Positions 1 through 8,838 of a stretch of DNA of 64,000 bases are shown piece after piece. Location of the stretch: contig NZ_CP065217.1 in the NCBI RefSeq assembly GCF_015767675.1, positions 2,790,001-2,854,000 of the forward strand, in the 5' to 3' direction. Position numbers and translations under genes: made by a program. Within the stretch, counting starts at the first letter, position 1, and the number at the start of each line of letters is the position of its first letter. The notes beneath the pieces are model-generated. The model did no database searches, had not been told where the DNA came from, and was given only the letters and a program-made list of their open reading frames with translations. Origin of the DNA: Vibrio navarrensis. Its GTDB lineage: Bacteria; Pseudomonadota; Gammaproteobacteria; Enterobacterales; Vibrionaceae.

Positions 1-747
1 GATGAGGATATCGGCTTTGGTTTGCGCAGAGACCACCTCTCCCAACACTTGCCCCGTCAACCGTCCGTCAATAATTTCTAGTTGGTTAGATTGGGCATGA
101 TCTAAACCCAAACTCTGCTTTAAATGATCAGAAAAATAGGTAAATCCACCTGAGGCAATCGCCGTCTTCCAACCAAACGCTTTTAAGGTGTTGATAAGCT
201 CGGGTAAATCCGGCATCAAGGGCAACTGCGCACGCACACTTTCGAGAATCGACTCATCGGCACCTTGCAACTTTCCAACACGTGCTCGCAAGCTCTGCTC
301 AAAATCCAGCTCGCCCTGCATGGCCCGCTCAGTGATTTCGGCAACTTCTTCGCCCACACCCGCCAACTTGGCAATTTCATCAATACATTCAATTTGAATG
401 ACGGTGGAATCCATATCCAGAACGATCAACCCCGGTTTGGAGAGATCAGGGACATCTTGCAAATTGGCGTAATCAATTTGGAGGCTTTGCAAAATGGTTT
501 CGTGTTCTGCGGTCAGTTCGCCCGCCATCAGCGCCACCTCGTAGCGTCCGACTTTCCAAGTATCGATGATCGGGTTGTACATTCCGGTAAAAAAATCGAT
601 GTCCTCAAAATGCCCCGGAGCTAAATACTCAGCATACATCAGCCAGTTGGCTCTGTTTTTATCCAGTTGTGTAGCAAATCGAGTTTCTGGCAAACGAGTC
701 AAAAGTTGAGTATGCCTTCTCAGCGGCAGTGTCTTTAGCGCTTCCAT
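1..747 (-). CDS. serB: Phosphoserine phosphatase SerB (C-terminal part outside window)
   Basis: This gene hydrolyses L-phosphoserine to serine, the last step of serine synthesis. The reading frame is open from the ATG at 747 to the window edge, giving the first 249 codons. The HAD-family nucleophile motif DMDSTV is at about residues 110-116, after an N-terminal region of the kind seen in enteric SerB. It is followed by ECIDEIAKLAG and the second HAD motif region (AIASGGFTYF, about residue 215). The third, metal-binding motif lies beyond the edge. The gene is divergent from the ytjB-like gene at 850, the same arrangement as serB/ytjB in Escherichia coli. Truncation is by the window, not by mutation. 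Confidence 0.95.
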   Translation of the reverse strand, partial: MEALKTLPLRRHTQLLTRLPETRFATQLDKNRANWLMYAEYLAPGHFEDIDFFTGMYNPIIDTWKVGRYEVALMAGELTAEHETILQSLQIDYANLQDVPDLSKPGLIVLDMDSTVIQIECIDEIAKLAGVGEEVAEITERAMQGELDFEQSLRARVGKLQGADESILESVRAQLPLMPDLPELINTLKAFGWKTAIASGGFTYFSDHLKQSLGLDHAQSNQLEIIDGRLTGQVLGEVVSAQTKADILI

Positions 748-849
748 GAATCTAATCCTTTGTGAACCTTGGCAAACGTTAACCTATTGCAATTTGAAAA
801 GGCAAGCCCCAAACTGGCATTTGTTCGCGAATCAAAGTTAGTGCTAGAT

Positions 850-1458
850 ATGAAAGAGTCTCTTTTTTCACTGCGGAATGCCTTACGCGTCGTCGCGCTG
901 ATCATTTTAGGGGTGATGTTTTTCATCACCATTAAAAACAGCGTGGTGATCAGCAAAGGGAACGAACGCATCCAGGCGCAACAACTGGAAACCTTAACCA
1001 AGGTGTTAAGCTCTCAGGCTGCCCTTTCGGCCAGTGATATGATTGTGCAAAAAGATCAGGAACAGTTGCTCAAGTTAACCAATCAGTTAGCGAAAGAGCG
1101 TTTGGTCTTTGATGCCACCATTTACGACGCAGAAGGCATCCGTCTCGCCTCCAGCGAAAAAGCGCTGACGGTGCGTGAGGTGTTGGGGCTAGATACGCCG
1201 CTAGCGACAGCGGGCATTGGCCGCCAACAGTTGGTCGAACCCGTTTATGCCGATAACAGCATCATAGGTTTTATCCGCATCACGTTTGAGACAGGCAAGG
1301 TGACGGCAATTTCTGATCATCACTATCGCAAAAGTGACCGCTATATGTTTTTGATGATCTTGATGAGTTTCGTCGGCGGCATGCTCTTTATTCTCATCCT
1401 ACGCAAAAAGCCGCAGCCCAAAGTCGAGAACCTGTTACTCACCCATAAAGATCCATAA
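850..1458 (+). CDS. YtjB/AhpA-type membrane protein
   Basis: This 202-residue protein is of the E. coli YtjB (Smp) type and is divergent from serB. It has a membrane segment near residues 12-31, an extracytoplasmic stretch of about 135 residues and a second membrane segment near residues 170-190, followed by a short basic tail. The frame also opens at a TTG at 769. The ATG at 850 is preferred because the E. coli homologue begins directly before its first membrane helix. The Shine-Dalgarno sequence is poor at both. The family has no established biochemical function; Vibrio homologues have been named for an effect on haemolysin expression. The topology (two helices around a periplasmic domain) resembles a sensor lacking its output domain. 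Confidence 0.8.
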   Translation: MKESLFSLRNALRVVALIILGVMFFITIKNSVVISKGNERIQAQQLETLTKVLSSQAALSASDMIVQKDQEQLLKLTNQLAKERLVFDATIYDAEGIRLASSEKALTVREVLGLDTPLATAGIGRQQLVEPVYADNSIIGFIRITFETGKVTAISDHHYRKSDRYMFLMILMSFVGGMLFILILRKKPQPKVENLLLTHKDP

Positions 1459-1460
1459 AA

Positions 1461-1486
1461 AAGAGCCTGCATTGTCGCAGGCTCTT
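1461..1486 (-). terminator. Terminator of the deo operon
   Basis: A perfect 10-bp stem (AAGAGCCTGC / GCAGGCTCTT) with a six-base loop lies between the convergent ytjB and deoD. On the minus strand it is followed by TTTTTT, so it mainly ends the deo transcript. It may also stop the plus-strand transcript, though without a good T-tract. Confidence 0.85.
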
Positions 1487-1513
1487 GATATTGCGTTGTA
1501 AAATCTAAAACAC

Positions 1514-2233
1514 TTACTCAGCATCACCCAGTAGCACAGAGTCCAACGCGATGATCATCATATCGTTGAAGGTGTTCTGACGCTCTTCCGACGTGGTTTG
1601 CTCACCGGTTTTGATGTGGTCAGAGACGGTACAAATCGTCAGTGCTTTCGCGCCGTATTCCGCAGCAACGCCGTAGATACCTGCCGCTTCCATTTCTACG
1701 CCGACAATGCCGTATTTGTCCATCACGTCGAACATGTCTGGATCTGGCGTGTAGAACAGTTCAGCAGAGAATAGGTTGCCCACTTTTACATCGATACCAC
1801 GCGCTTTCGCTGCTTCTTCAGCGGCTTTGACCATTTTGTAATCCGCGATAGCGGCAAAGTCATGACCTTTGAAACGGATGCGGTTCACTTTGGAATCCGT
1901 GCACGCGCCCATGCCGATCACGACATCACGCACTTTGATCGCTTCGCTCACTGCACCACAGCTACCTACGCGAATGATTTTCTTCACGCCGTAGTCTTTG
2001 ATAAGTTCAGTCGCATAAATAGAGCAAGATGGGATGCCCATACCATGACCCATAACCGATACTTTACGACCTTTGTAAGTACCAGTGAAACCGAACATAT
2101 TACGAACATCACACACTTGAACGACGTCCTCTAGGAACGTCTCTGCGATGTATTTTGCACGTAGTGGGTCACCAGGCATCAGAACGACGTCTGCAAAATC
2201 ACCCATTTCAGCATTAATATGCGGAGTTGCCAT
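1514..2233 (-). CDS. deoD: Purine nucleoside phosphorylase DeoD-type
   Basis: This enzyme performs phosphorolysis of (deoxy)purine nucleosides to the free base and (deoxy)ribose-1-phosphate in the cytoplasm. It is 239 residues, the usual length for the hexameric bacterial DeoD. The start [18 protein letters not shown] is the classical N-terminus and is preceded by an AAGGA Shine-Dalgarno; an upstream extension to 2284 is not needed. The [11 protein letters not shown] phosphate-site region, [10 protein letters not shown] nucleoside-binding motif and the SDH near the C-terminus are visible. It is the last cistron of deoC-deoA-deoB-deoD and is separated from deoB by an 11-bp perfect hairpin. Confidence 0.97.
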   Translation of the reverse strand: MATPHINAEMGDFADVVLMPGDPLRAKYIAETFLEDVVQVCDVRNMFGFTGTYKGRKVSVMGHGMGIPSCSIYATELIKDYGVKKIIRVGSCGAVSEAIKVRDVVIGMGACTDSKVNRIRFKGHDFAAIADYKMVKAAEEAAKARGIDVKVGNLFSAELFYTPDPDMFDVMDKYGIVGVEMEAAGIYGVAAEYGAKALTICTVSDHIKTGEQTTSEERQNTFNDMMIIALDSVLLGDAE

Positions 2234-2286
2234 GTTTTTGTTTCCTTGTTTTTCATTCACAAAAGACTTGCTTTGTATTCGCAAAA

Positions 2287-2312
2287 GAATAGAGAGGCAT
2301 ACCTCTCTATTC
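2287..2312 (-). terminator. Intercistronic stem-loop between deoB and deoD
   Basis: A perfect 11-bp stem (GAATAGAGAGG / CCTCTCTATTC) with loop CATA lies in the deoB-deoD gap. On the minus strand it is followed only by TTTTG. It therefore looks like a partial terminator or an RNA-stabilising/processing element rather than a full stop. Confidence 0.6.
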
Positions 2313-2336
2313 GATAAGTTCCATTATAGCTCTGGA

Positions 2337-3557
2337 TTAGAGAAAGTTTTTGCCGTAATCCATTGGCGATGTACCAAAGTAGCTCGCCAGTGTTTGGCCA
2401 ATATCCGCGAACGTTTCGCGGAGACCCAATGAGCCCGCTGGGACTTTTTGACCATAGACAAGCACTGGAATGTGCTCACGAGTGTGGTCAGTGCCCGGCC
2501 AAGTTGGGTCGCAGCCGTGGTCAGCCGTGAGGATAAGGATGTCATCGTCTTGCATCAATTCCATCACTTCGTGGATGCGTCCATCGAAGTACTCAAGCGC
2601 AGCGGCGTAACCCGCCACATCACGGCGGTGGCCATAAGCAGAGTCGAAATCAACAAAGTTGGTGAAGACGATGGTGTTATCGCCCGCCGCTTTGATTTGC
2701 TCAAGTGTCGCTTCAAAAAGCGCAGGGATGCCCGTTGCTTTCACTTTTTTGGTGATGCCGCAGTTAGCGTAGATATCGGCAATCTTACCAATAGAGACCA
2801 CTTGACCTTGTTTTTCCTCAGCCAGCTTTTGCAATACCGTCGCTGATGGCGGCTCAACAGAAAGGTCACGACGGTTACCAGTGCGCTCAAACTGACCTTT
2901 ACCCGGACCAATGAATGGACGCGCAATCACACGACCGATGTTGTAATCTTCCAGCTCTTCACGAGCAATTTGGCAAAGCTCAAGTAGGCGATCAAGGCCG
3001 AATGTATCTTCGTGACAGGCGATTTGGAATACAGAGTCCGCAGAGGTGTAGAAAATTGGCTTGCCCGTTCTCATGTGCTCTTCACCTAGGTCATCAAGCA
3101 CTTGTGTACCTGACGCATGGCAGTTGCCGAGGAAACCATCAATGCCAGCACGGGCAAGAATGCGATCGGTCAGCTCTTTCGGGAAACTGTTGGCTTTGTC
3201 GGTAAAGTAGCCCCATTCAAACAGAACTGGCACACCCGCGATTTCCCAGTGGCCAGACGGCGTATCTTTACCAGACGAGAGCTCAGCGGCATGGCCGTAC
3301 GCGCCAATAATCTCCGCGTTGGCATCCAAACCCGGTGCAAAACGACCCGTTGACTCTTTGTGCGCCATTGCCAAGCCCAATTTGGACAGATTTGGCAGAC
3401 GAAGAGCCCCTTGGCGCTTGTCGTTGTTTGCCAAGCCTTGCTCACACTGGTCCGCAATATGACCAAGCGTGTCAGACCCCACATCGCCAAACTGCTCGGC
3501 ATCCGCCGTTGCGCCAATACCAAAAGAATCCAGTACTAAAATAAATGCTCTTTTCAT
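2337..3557 (-). CDS. deoB: Phosphopentomutase
   Basis: This enzyme interconverts (deoxy)ribose-1-phosphate and (deoxy)ribose-5-phosphate, linking nucleoside phosphorolysis to DeoC. It is 406 residues and belongs to the alkaline-phosphatase superfamily. The N-terminal metal/phosphate motif [12 protein letters not shown], the GADSVFQ-like [11 protein letters not shown] segment (about residues 175-185) and the C-terminal metal-binding [18 protein letters not shown] are intact. The start [13 protein letters not shown] is chosen over an upstream start because the enzyme begins just before the metal site. It lies 54 bp after deoA on the same strand. Confidence 0.97.
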   Translation of the reverse strand: MKRAFILVLDSFGIGATADAEQFGDVGSDTLGHIADQCEQGLANNDKRQGALRLPNLSKLGLAMAHKESTGRFAPGLDANAEIIGAYGHAAELSSGKDTPSGHWEIAGVPVLFEWGYFTDKANSFPKELTDRILARAGIDGFLGNCHASGTQVLDDLGEEHMRTGKPIFYTSADSVFQIACHEDTFGLDRLLELCQIAREELEDYNIGRVIARPFIGPGKGQFERTGNRRDLSVEPPSATVLQKLAEEKQGQVVSIGKIADIYANCGITKKVKATGIPALFEATLEQIKAAGDNTIVFTNFVDFDSAYGHRRDVAGYAAALEYFDGRIHEVMELMQDDDILILTADHGCDPTWPGTDHTREHIPVLVYGQKVPAGSLGLRETFADIGQTLASYFGTSPMDYGKNFL

Positions 3558-3611
3558 TACTTCTTCCTCAGGCCTGCCGGTACGAAAATGTGCAAGCAGG
3601 CCCAATAGTCA

Positions 3612-4940
3612 TTAAATATCTTCTTCGCGAATCAGGCCGTAAACGTCGGGGGTGGGTACGTAGTCGCCACCCACTTTAATCGCCGCTTGCAGCGCATTTG
3701 CCGCTTCTTGCCATTGCGCTTCGCTACGCGCATGAATCACCGCCAAAGGCTTGTTACTGTCTGCGATTTCACCCAAGCGGATGAAGCTATCAAAGCCAAC
3801 CGCATAATCGATGCTGTCGGTCGCAACACGGCGTCCACCGCCCATCGCCACCACCGCCATACCGATAGCACGCGTATCCATTGCCGACACCACGCCGCTC
3901 TCTTTGGCATAAACCGGCTTGACGATTTCCGCCTTGTCTAAGTAGTGATCGTAGTTGTCGATAAAGTCCGCAGGTCCGCCCAAACCAGCCACCATTTTGC
4001 CAAAACACTCGGCGGCTTTGCCGTTATCCAGCACCGCCATCAACTTCGCGCGCGCTTCGTCAGTGTCTTGCGCCAGCTTACCCAGCACCAACATTTCCGC
4101 ACACAGCGCCAACGTCACTTCGAGCAAACGAGGGTTACGGTATTCGCCTTTGAGGAACTGCACCGCTTCGCGCACTTCCAGCGCATTCCCCGCCGACGAC
4201 GCCAACACTTGGTTCATGTCGGTAAGAATGGCGGTGGTTTTGGTGCCCGCACCGTTTGCCACGGCTACAATCGATTTCGCCAGTTCTTGTGACGCTTCGT
4301 AAGTTGGCATAAAGGCACCCGAACCGACTTTCACATCCATCACTAGTGATTCAAGGCCAGCCGCCAGCTTCTTCGATAGAATGGACGCGGTGATTAACGA
4401 GATGTTATCAACCGTTGCTGTGATGTCACGCGTGGCATAAACACGTTTATCCGCAGGCGCCAGATCGCCCGTTTGGCCGATGATCGCTACGCCAGCGTCT
4501 TTTGTCACTTGGCCGAAAACGTCATTACTCGGAGTGATGTTGTAGCCCGGAATCGCTTCCAGTTTATCCAAGGTGCCGCCAGTATGACCAAGGCCACGAC
4601 CGGAAATCATTGGCACGAAACCACCACATGCTGCCACCATAGGGCCAAGCATCAGTGACGTCACATCGCCCACACCACCAGTGGAGTGTTTGTCGACAAT
4701 TGGGCCACCGAAGTTCATGTGACTCCAGTCGATCACCATACCGGAATCGCGCATGGCACACGTCAGCGCGATGCGTTCTGGCATGGTCATTTCATTAAAG
4801 AAAATCGTCATAGCAAAGGCCGCAATCTGACCTTCAGACACGGTATTTTTCGCCACGCCTTGGATGAAAAAATTAATTTCATCGGCAGTCAGCACTTCGC
4901 CATCACGTTTTTTACGAATAATTTCTTGAGGTAAATACAT
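3612..4940 (-). CDS. deoA: Thymidine phosphorylase
   Basis: This enzyme splits thymidine with phosphate to thymine and deoxyribose-1-phosphate. It is 442 residues, the standard length. It carries the glycosyltransferase family 3 phosphate-binding segment [15 protein letters not shown] near residues 80-95 and the [16 protein letters not shown] signature near 113-128. It is the second gene of the deo operon, transcribed after deoC with a 92-bp gap that holds a strong hairpin. Confidence 0.97.
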   Translation of the reverse strand: MYLPQEIIRKKRDGEVLTADEINFFIQGVAKNTVSEGQIAAFAMTIFFNEMTMPERIALTCAMRDSGMVIDWSHMNFGGPIVDKHSTGGVGDVTSLMLGPMVAACGGFVPMISGRGLGHTGGTLDKLEAIPGYNITPSNDVFGQVTKDAGVAIIGQTGDLAPADKRVYATRDITATVDNISLITASILSKKLAAGLESLVMDVKVGSGAFMPTYEASQELAKSIVAVANGAGTKTTAILTDMNQVLASSAGNALEVREAVQFLKGEYRNPRLLEVTLALCAEMLVLGKLAQDTDEARAKLMAVLDNGKAAECFGKMVAGLGGPADFIDNYDHYLDKAEIVKPVYAKESGVVSAMDTRAIGMAVVAMGGGRRVATDSIDYAVGFDSFIRLGEIADSNKPLAVIHARSEAQWQEAANALQAAIKVGGDYVPTPDVYGLIREEDI

Positions 4941-4992
4941 TAGAGCCTCCCAAGCTCAAAATGAGCCGTGGTAACAGTAGAGTAAGAAGGTT

Positions 4993-5015
4993 GCGTGGCG
5001 CAAAACGCGCCACGC
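4993..5015 (-). other. Intercistronic stem-loop between deoC and deoA
   Basis: A GC-rich perfect 9-bp stem (GCGTGGCGC / GCGCCACGC) with loop AAAAC sits in the deoC-deoA gap. No T-tract follows, so it is unlikely to be an efficient intrinsic terminator. It may set the ratio of deoC to the rest by blocking 3' exonucleases. Confidence 0.6.
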
Positions 5016-5032
5016 TCAGACATTTATTAGAA

Positions 5033-5809
5033 TTAGTACGCCGCAGGATCGGCGACTTGATCTGTCACTTCTAATGTATTGAGTAGATTGGTTAGCAAGC
5101 TAGATGCACCAAAACGGTAGTGCATATTATCCGCCCAGTCAGCACCTAGGATCTCATCTGCCATTGCTAAGTAAGCCGCAGCGTCTTCCGCAGTACGCAC
5201 GCCGCCAGCAGGCTTGAAGCCCACTTTTTCAGCCACACCCATGTCACGAATAACTTCGAGCATCATACGTGCATATTCTGGGGTTGCGTTAACTGGCACT
5301 TTACCCGTTGAGGTTTTGATAAAGTCGGCACCCGCTTCAATGCAGATTTGCGATGCTTTCTTAATCAGCGCTTCTTCTTTTAGCTCACCGGTTTCGATGA
5401 TCACTTTCAGAAGAATATTGCCACAGGCTTCTTTACATTGCTTAACCAGTTCAAAGCCGACTTTTTCATCACCAGCGATCAGCGCGCGGTATGGAAAAAC
5501 GACGTCAACTTCATCAGCACCGTAAGCGACTGCAGCTTTGGTTTCTGCCACGGCGATAGCGATATCGTCGTTACCGTGTGGGAAGTTGGTTACAGTCGCA
5601 ATGCGAACCTCTGGTGTACCTTGCTCACGAAGTGTCTTCTTAGCAATAGGAATAAAGCGAGGGTAAATACAGATCGCAGCCGTGTTACCTACAGGCGTTT
5701 TGGCGTCATGACAAAGCTTGATGACTTTCGCATCCGTGTCATCGTCATTTAGCGTGGTTAGGTCCATAAGTTTCAGTGCACGTAGTGCTGCTGCTTTTAA
5801 ATCGCTCAT
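5033..5809 (-). CDS. deoC: Deoxyribose-phosphate aldolase
   Basis: This enzyme cleaves 2-deoxyribose-5-phosphate to glyceraldehyde-3-phosphate and acetaldehyde, feeding nucleoside sugars into glycolysis. It is 258 residues and belongs to the class I aldolases. The Schiff-base lysine is visible in FIKTSTGK (about residue 167), with [12 protein letters not shown] following. It is the first gene of deoCABD; the start at 5809 is preceded by a GGAGAT Shine-Dalgarno. In enterics the operon is controlled by DeoR, CytR and CRP. The control region here is at 5810-6384. Confidence 0.97.
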   Translation of the reverse strand: MSDLKAAALRALKLMDLTTLNDDDTDAKVIKLCHDAKTPVGNTAAICIYPRFIPIAKKTLREQGTPEVRIATVTNFPHGNDDIAIAVAETKAAVAYGADEVDVVFPYRALIAGDEKVGFELVKQCKEACGNILLKVIIETGELKEEALIKKASQICIEAGADFIKTSTGKVPVNATPEYARMMLEVIRDMGVAEKVGFKPAGGVRTAEDAAAYLAMADEILGADWADNMHYRFGASSLLTNLLNTLEVTDQVADPAAY

Positions 5810-6313
5810 TTCTATCTCCGATCAATATTCAAAAATTTTACTACTCAGCCCCTTTTCCCTGTTTCTGCTCACCTCAAAAGCAAACAGCAAATCAGTAAAA
5901 AAGGTCTTTGCTAAACAGTCATTGATGAACGGACTTGGTTCCCTGAAGACTCGGCAGTCATTACTTGCCAATTGCTATCCTTGTCACCGCACAGTACCAA
6001 TTTGGCCTATGGCACAACAATCTATGATTGCGGTGTCTTTTTATCTGCACTTGGTGTCAACCGCTCTATTAGCTTACTGACCAAGGCAGAGAGTGTCGGG
6101 CAGCTCATTTGCCCTAAACATATCTATTCAGATGAGCGATGAAACGTCCTGCTTCATCCCTCTTCTGTGATTAATACATTATAGATATTCATCGCAAAAC
6201 TGTAGCACCAAATAGAGCGCAAACGGTTTGTATCTCAAAAAAACTCAGCCTCAACGCCCATGACGATTCGCTCTAACTGAGCCCATTTCATTCACTGTGG
6301 CGCAAAAACTGAA
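5810..6313 (-). promoter_or_regulatory. Long control region upstream of the deo operon
   Basis: About 500 bp without a convincing gene separates deoC from the nupC terminator, so the deo promoter and operators should be here. Visible elements are an odd-centred palindrome CAAACGGTTTG (6220-6230) resembling a LacI/CytR/PurR-type operator, an inverted repeat GATGAA/TTCATC (6138-6158) and a lone CRP half-site TGTGA (6166-6170). None is conclusive. A 51-codon frame ending at 6080 has no Shine-Dalgarno and is not called. Confidence 0.45.
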
Positions 6314-6315
6314 AA

Positions 6316-6345
6316 CGCCCCGCAGCAATCTCTTGCTACGGGGCG
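6316..6345 (-). terminator. Terminator of nupC
   Basis: The stem CGCCCCG(T)AGCAAGAG / CTTGCTACGGGGCG folds with a short loop. On the minus strand it is followed by TTTTCAGTTTTTG. It lies directly after the nupC stop codon at 6385. Confidence 0.8.
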
Positions 6346-6384
6346 AAGCTAAACGGCGTCTATAAATACTGTCTCTTAACTAAA

Positions 6385-7647
6385 TTAGAAAGACAGGAAG
6401 AAGCCAGCGATGGTCGCTGCCATCAGGTTAGATAGCGTACCCGCTGCAACCGCTTTAACACCCATACGAGCGATGTCGTGACGACGAGCAGGAGCAAGGC
6501 TACCTAGACCACCAAGTAGAATCGCGATAGAAGAAAGGTTTGCGAAACCACATAGAGCGAAGGCGATGATTGCTTGAGTCTTCTCAGACATTACTTGACC
6601 TGTTGCTGGGACAACTTGTGCTGCATCACCAACGTAAGGTACGAAGTTTAGGTAAGCGACGAATTCGTTTACAACCAGTTTTTGACCGATGAAAGAACCC
6701 GCAAATGTTGCCTCAGCCCATGGTACACCGATTAGGAATGCTAGCGGCGAGAACAACCAACCTAGAAGTAGTTCTAGAGTGAGGTTTTCCATGCCAAACC
6801 AACCACCAACGCCACCGAGGATGCCGTTAACTAGTGCGATTAGACCAACGAATGCCAGTAGCATTGCACCAACGTTAAGGGCTAGTTGTAGACCAACTGA
6901 TGCACCGCCTGCTGCTGCGTCGATAACGTTAGCTGGCTTGTCGTCACCACCATCAATGTTGTCTTCCAAGCTTTCATTTGGAGTATCAACTTCTGGTTTG
7001 ATGATTTTAGCGAACAGTAGACCACCAGGCGCTGCCATGAATGATGCTGCTACAAGGTACTCAAGAGGTACCCCCATAGATGCGTAACCTGCTAGTACAC
7101 CACCAGCAACAGACGCTAGACCACCACACATTACTGCAAATAGCTCAGATTGAGTCATTTTTGGTACAAACGGACGAACCACTAGTGGTGCTTCAGTTTG
7201 ACCTACGAAGATGTTCGCTGCTGCAGACATTGACTCGGCACGAGAAGTACCTAGCGCTTTCTGAAGACCGCCACCTAGGATCTTGATAACCCACTGCATC
7301 ACACCAATGTAGTAAAGTACAGAGATAAGTGCTGAGAAGAAAATCAGTGTTGGTAGTACTTGGAAAGCAAAGATGAAGCCGATACCGTCAACTGAGAAGT
7401 TAACTAGGCTGCCGAACAAGAAACCAGTACCGTCTTTACCGTAGTCGATCACGTTTTGAACACCAGCAGAGAAACCCGCTAGTAGATCACGACCCCATGG
7501 AACGTAAAGAACGAAACCACCGATGATGAATTGGATAGCAAAAGCGCCAGCCACAGTTCTAAGATTGATAGCTTTACGGTTATCTGACAGTAGTAATGCA
7601 ATTCCTAGCAATACTGCCATACCGACTAGGCTCATAAACAGGCTCAT
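6385..7647 (-). CDS. nupC: NupC-type concentrative nucleoside transporter
   Basis: This inner-membrane CNT-family symporter takes up nucleosides. It is 420 residues and almost entirely hydrophobic helices. The conserved CNT core is readable: [20 protein letters not shown] (about residues 163-182), the central [19 protein letters not shown], and the C-terminal NEFVAYLNF and [20 protein letters not shown] segments. It sits next to the deo operon, so import and catabolism of nucleosides are neighbours but separate transcription units. A consensus CRP site lies 146 bp upstream of the start. Vibrios carry several NupC paralogues, so the exact orthologue is uncertain. Confidence 0.92.
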   Translation of the reverse strand: MSLFMSLVGMAVLLGIALLLSDNRKAINLRTVAGAFAIQFIIGGFVLYVPWGRDLLAGFSAGVQNVIDYGKDGTGFLFGSLVNFSVDGIGFIFAFQVLPTLIFFSALISVLYYIGVMQWVIKILGGGLQKALGTSRAESMSAAANIFVGQTEAPLVVRPFVPKMTQSELFAVMCGGLASVAGGVLAGYASMGVPLEYLVAASFMAAPGGLLFAKIIKPEVDTPNESLEDNIDGGDDKPANVIDAAAGGASVGLQLALNVGAMLLAFVGLIALVNGILGGVGGWFGMENLTLELLLGWLFSPLAFLIGVPWAEATFAGSFIGQKLVVNEFVAYLNFVPYVGDAAQVVPATGQVMSEKTQAIIAFALCGFANLSSIAILLGGLGSLAPARRHDIARMGVKAVAAGTLSNLMAATIAGFFLSF

Positions 7648-7792
7648 AGTTTATGACTTCCTTATTAAGTTATTTATTGGCGTGTTACAAAATGGAGCTA
7701 TAAAGCGGGGGCAATTATACTCACGCCTTAATAATTAAAGTAATGCCACCTTCACACTTTCCCATCAGACTCGGTGCAAATTCACTTTTGTT

Positions 7793-7808
7793 TGTGAGTA
7801 TCTTCACA
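7793..7808 (-). promoter_or_regulatory. CRP binding site upstream of nupC
   Basis: TGTGAGTATCTTCACA matches both halves of the CRP consensus TGTGA-N6-TCACA exactly. It lies between nupC (start 7647) and the end of the tatD-like gene (7853). The only promoter it can sensibly serve is that of nupC, fitting catabolite control of nucleoside uptake. Confidence 0.75.
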
Positions 7809-7852
7809 ATAATATATGAGACGACGTATCGTTTGAGTGGGAATGTTGGATT

Positions 7853-8626
7853 TTATTCACAGATAGAGAACAGCGAATTGCTATTTTTCCAAAGTTGCGA
7901 AGCAACCGTTTGCTTTGTCTGATTTTTCAGCTCACAGAGTATAGTCAGGATGTTAACTATTTGTGATGGCGTATTTACCATCCCTTGATAGCCACTCAGT
8001 GGCATATCTGGCGCATCGGTCTCCAAAAGCAGATGCTCAAGCGGCAGTTTCGCCACCGCTTGGCGAGTTTTGTTGGCGCGCGGATAGGTGATCGTGCCGC
8101 CAATACCGAGCGAGAAACCCAATCTCACCCACTCCATTCCCTGTTCATAACTGCCTGAGAATGCGTGCAGCACGCCCCCTTTAGGCAACTGAGCGGCTTT
8201 GACCATCTGGATCAGACGATTGTGCGCCTTACGGCAATGTAAAATAACGGGCAGGCCATACTGCCTCGCTAACTCGAATTGCCACCGTAACGCTTCTTCT
8301 TGTAAGGCCGAGTCAACCTCAATGGCAAAGTCTAGGCCACATTCACCAATGGCGACACAGCGCGCCGGACGCGCATCTAATCGTGCCATTAGCTGTGTTT
8401 GGTAGAGCGTATAGTCAGCTTTTAAGAAGTAAGGGTGCAAGCCGAGTGCGTAGTAAATCTCTGGATGTTGCGACGACAGCTCAGCGACTCGCGACCAATT
8501 TTCCGGGCCAACGGAAGGAATGAGGAATCGCTTCACACCCACGTGCTGAGCAGAGTGCAAGATATGTGAAAATTCGCTCTCAAACACCGGAAAATCAAGG
8601 TGGCAGTGACTATCAAACAGCGTCAT
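7853..8626 (-). CDS. TatD-family metal-dependent hydrolase (YjjV-like)
   Basis: This 257-residue TatD-type deoxyribonuclease/hydrolase has an amidohydrolase-like TIM barrel. The metal ligands are visible: N-terminal SHCHLDF (HxH), the ECGLDFAIE glutamate near residue 97, HCRKAHNR, LHAFSGSYE and the ETDAPDMPL aspartate near 205. In E. coli the paralogue YjjV is encoded close to deoC, and this neighbourhood (deo, prfC, rimI, holD) is the equivalent one, so YjjV is the likely counterpart. The substrate is not known; TatD-family members have 3'-5' exonuclease activity. The start overlaps the end of the small gene at 8613-8750 by 14 bp, indicating co-transcription. Confidence 0.9.
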   Translation of the reverse strand: MTLFDSHCHLDFPVFESEFSHILHSAQHVGVKRFLIPSVGPENWSRVAELSSQHPEIYYALGLHPYFLKADYTLYQTQLMARLDARPARCVAIGECGLDFAIEVDSALQEEALRWQFELARQYGLPVILHCRKAHNRLIQMVKAAQLPKGGVLHAFSGSYEQGMEWVRLGFSLGIGGTITYPRANKTRQAVAKLPLEHLLLETDAPDMPLSGYQGMVNTPSQIVNILTILCELKNQTKQTVASQLWKNSNSLFSICE

Positions 8627-8750
8627 TGTTATTGCGTTCTCGCGCGGGATCTTGTTTGTAAGGTACGCAACTGCGTTTTTGCTCCGGCGTTAAACCAAGC
8701 TCTCGGCACCAATCGTCGTAGCGCTTTAACCACTTTTTCAACCACTGCAT
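8613..8750 (-). CDS. Small conserved-type protein, DUF5363-like (45 aa)
   Basis: This 45-codon gene runs from the ATG at 8750 (MQWLKKWLKRYDDWCRELGL...) to a TGA at 8613. A GGAGG Shine-Dalgarno lies at good spacing upstream; a second ATG at 8756 is too close to it. The protein is basic and amphipathic. It has two Trp-rich helical turns, then the motif LTPEQKRSCVPY with two cysteines overall, and a polar tail ending RNNNDAV. I recognise the pattern as that of small Vibrio proteins grouped in DUF5363, whose function is unknown. It overlaps the tatD-like start by 14 bp and is probably translationally coupled to it. Confidence 0.8.
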   Translation of the reverse strand: MQWLKKWLKRYDDWCRELGLTPEQKRSCVPYKQDPARERNNNDAV

Positions 8751-8787
8751 GCTCATCACCTCCATACTGTTTTACTCACCATATAAA

Positions 8788-8815
8788 AAAGCGCCCCGGG
8801 CTGCAAACCCAGGGC
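8788..8815 (-). terminator. Terminator of prfC
   Basis: A GC-rich stem (CGCCCTGGG / CCCGGGGCG with one mismatch) is followed on the minus strand by TTTTTTATA, 24 bp after the prfC stop codon. It separates prfC from the small gene and the tatD-like gene. Confidence 0.85.
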
Positions 8816-8838
8816 GACGATTCTCAATCACTCAGCGC

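Noticed and set aside
1..747. serB as a truncated pseudogene
   Set aside because: The frame is open to the first base of the window; the missing part is simply outside.
5928..6080. 51-codon frame in the deo upstream region
   Set aside because: It lacks a Shine-Dalgarno, and its composition is unlike a protein of this genome. It is more likely chance in a regulatory region.
6098..6114. GGGCA/TGCCC hairpin as the terminator of a small RNA
   Set aside because: The stem is only five base pairs with a seven-base loop and no T-tract.
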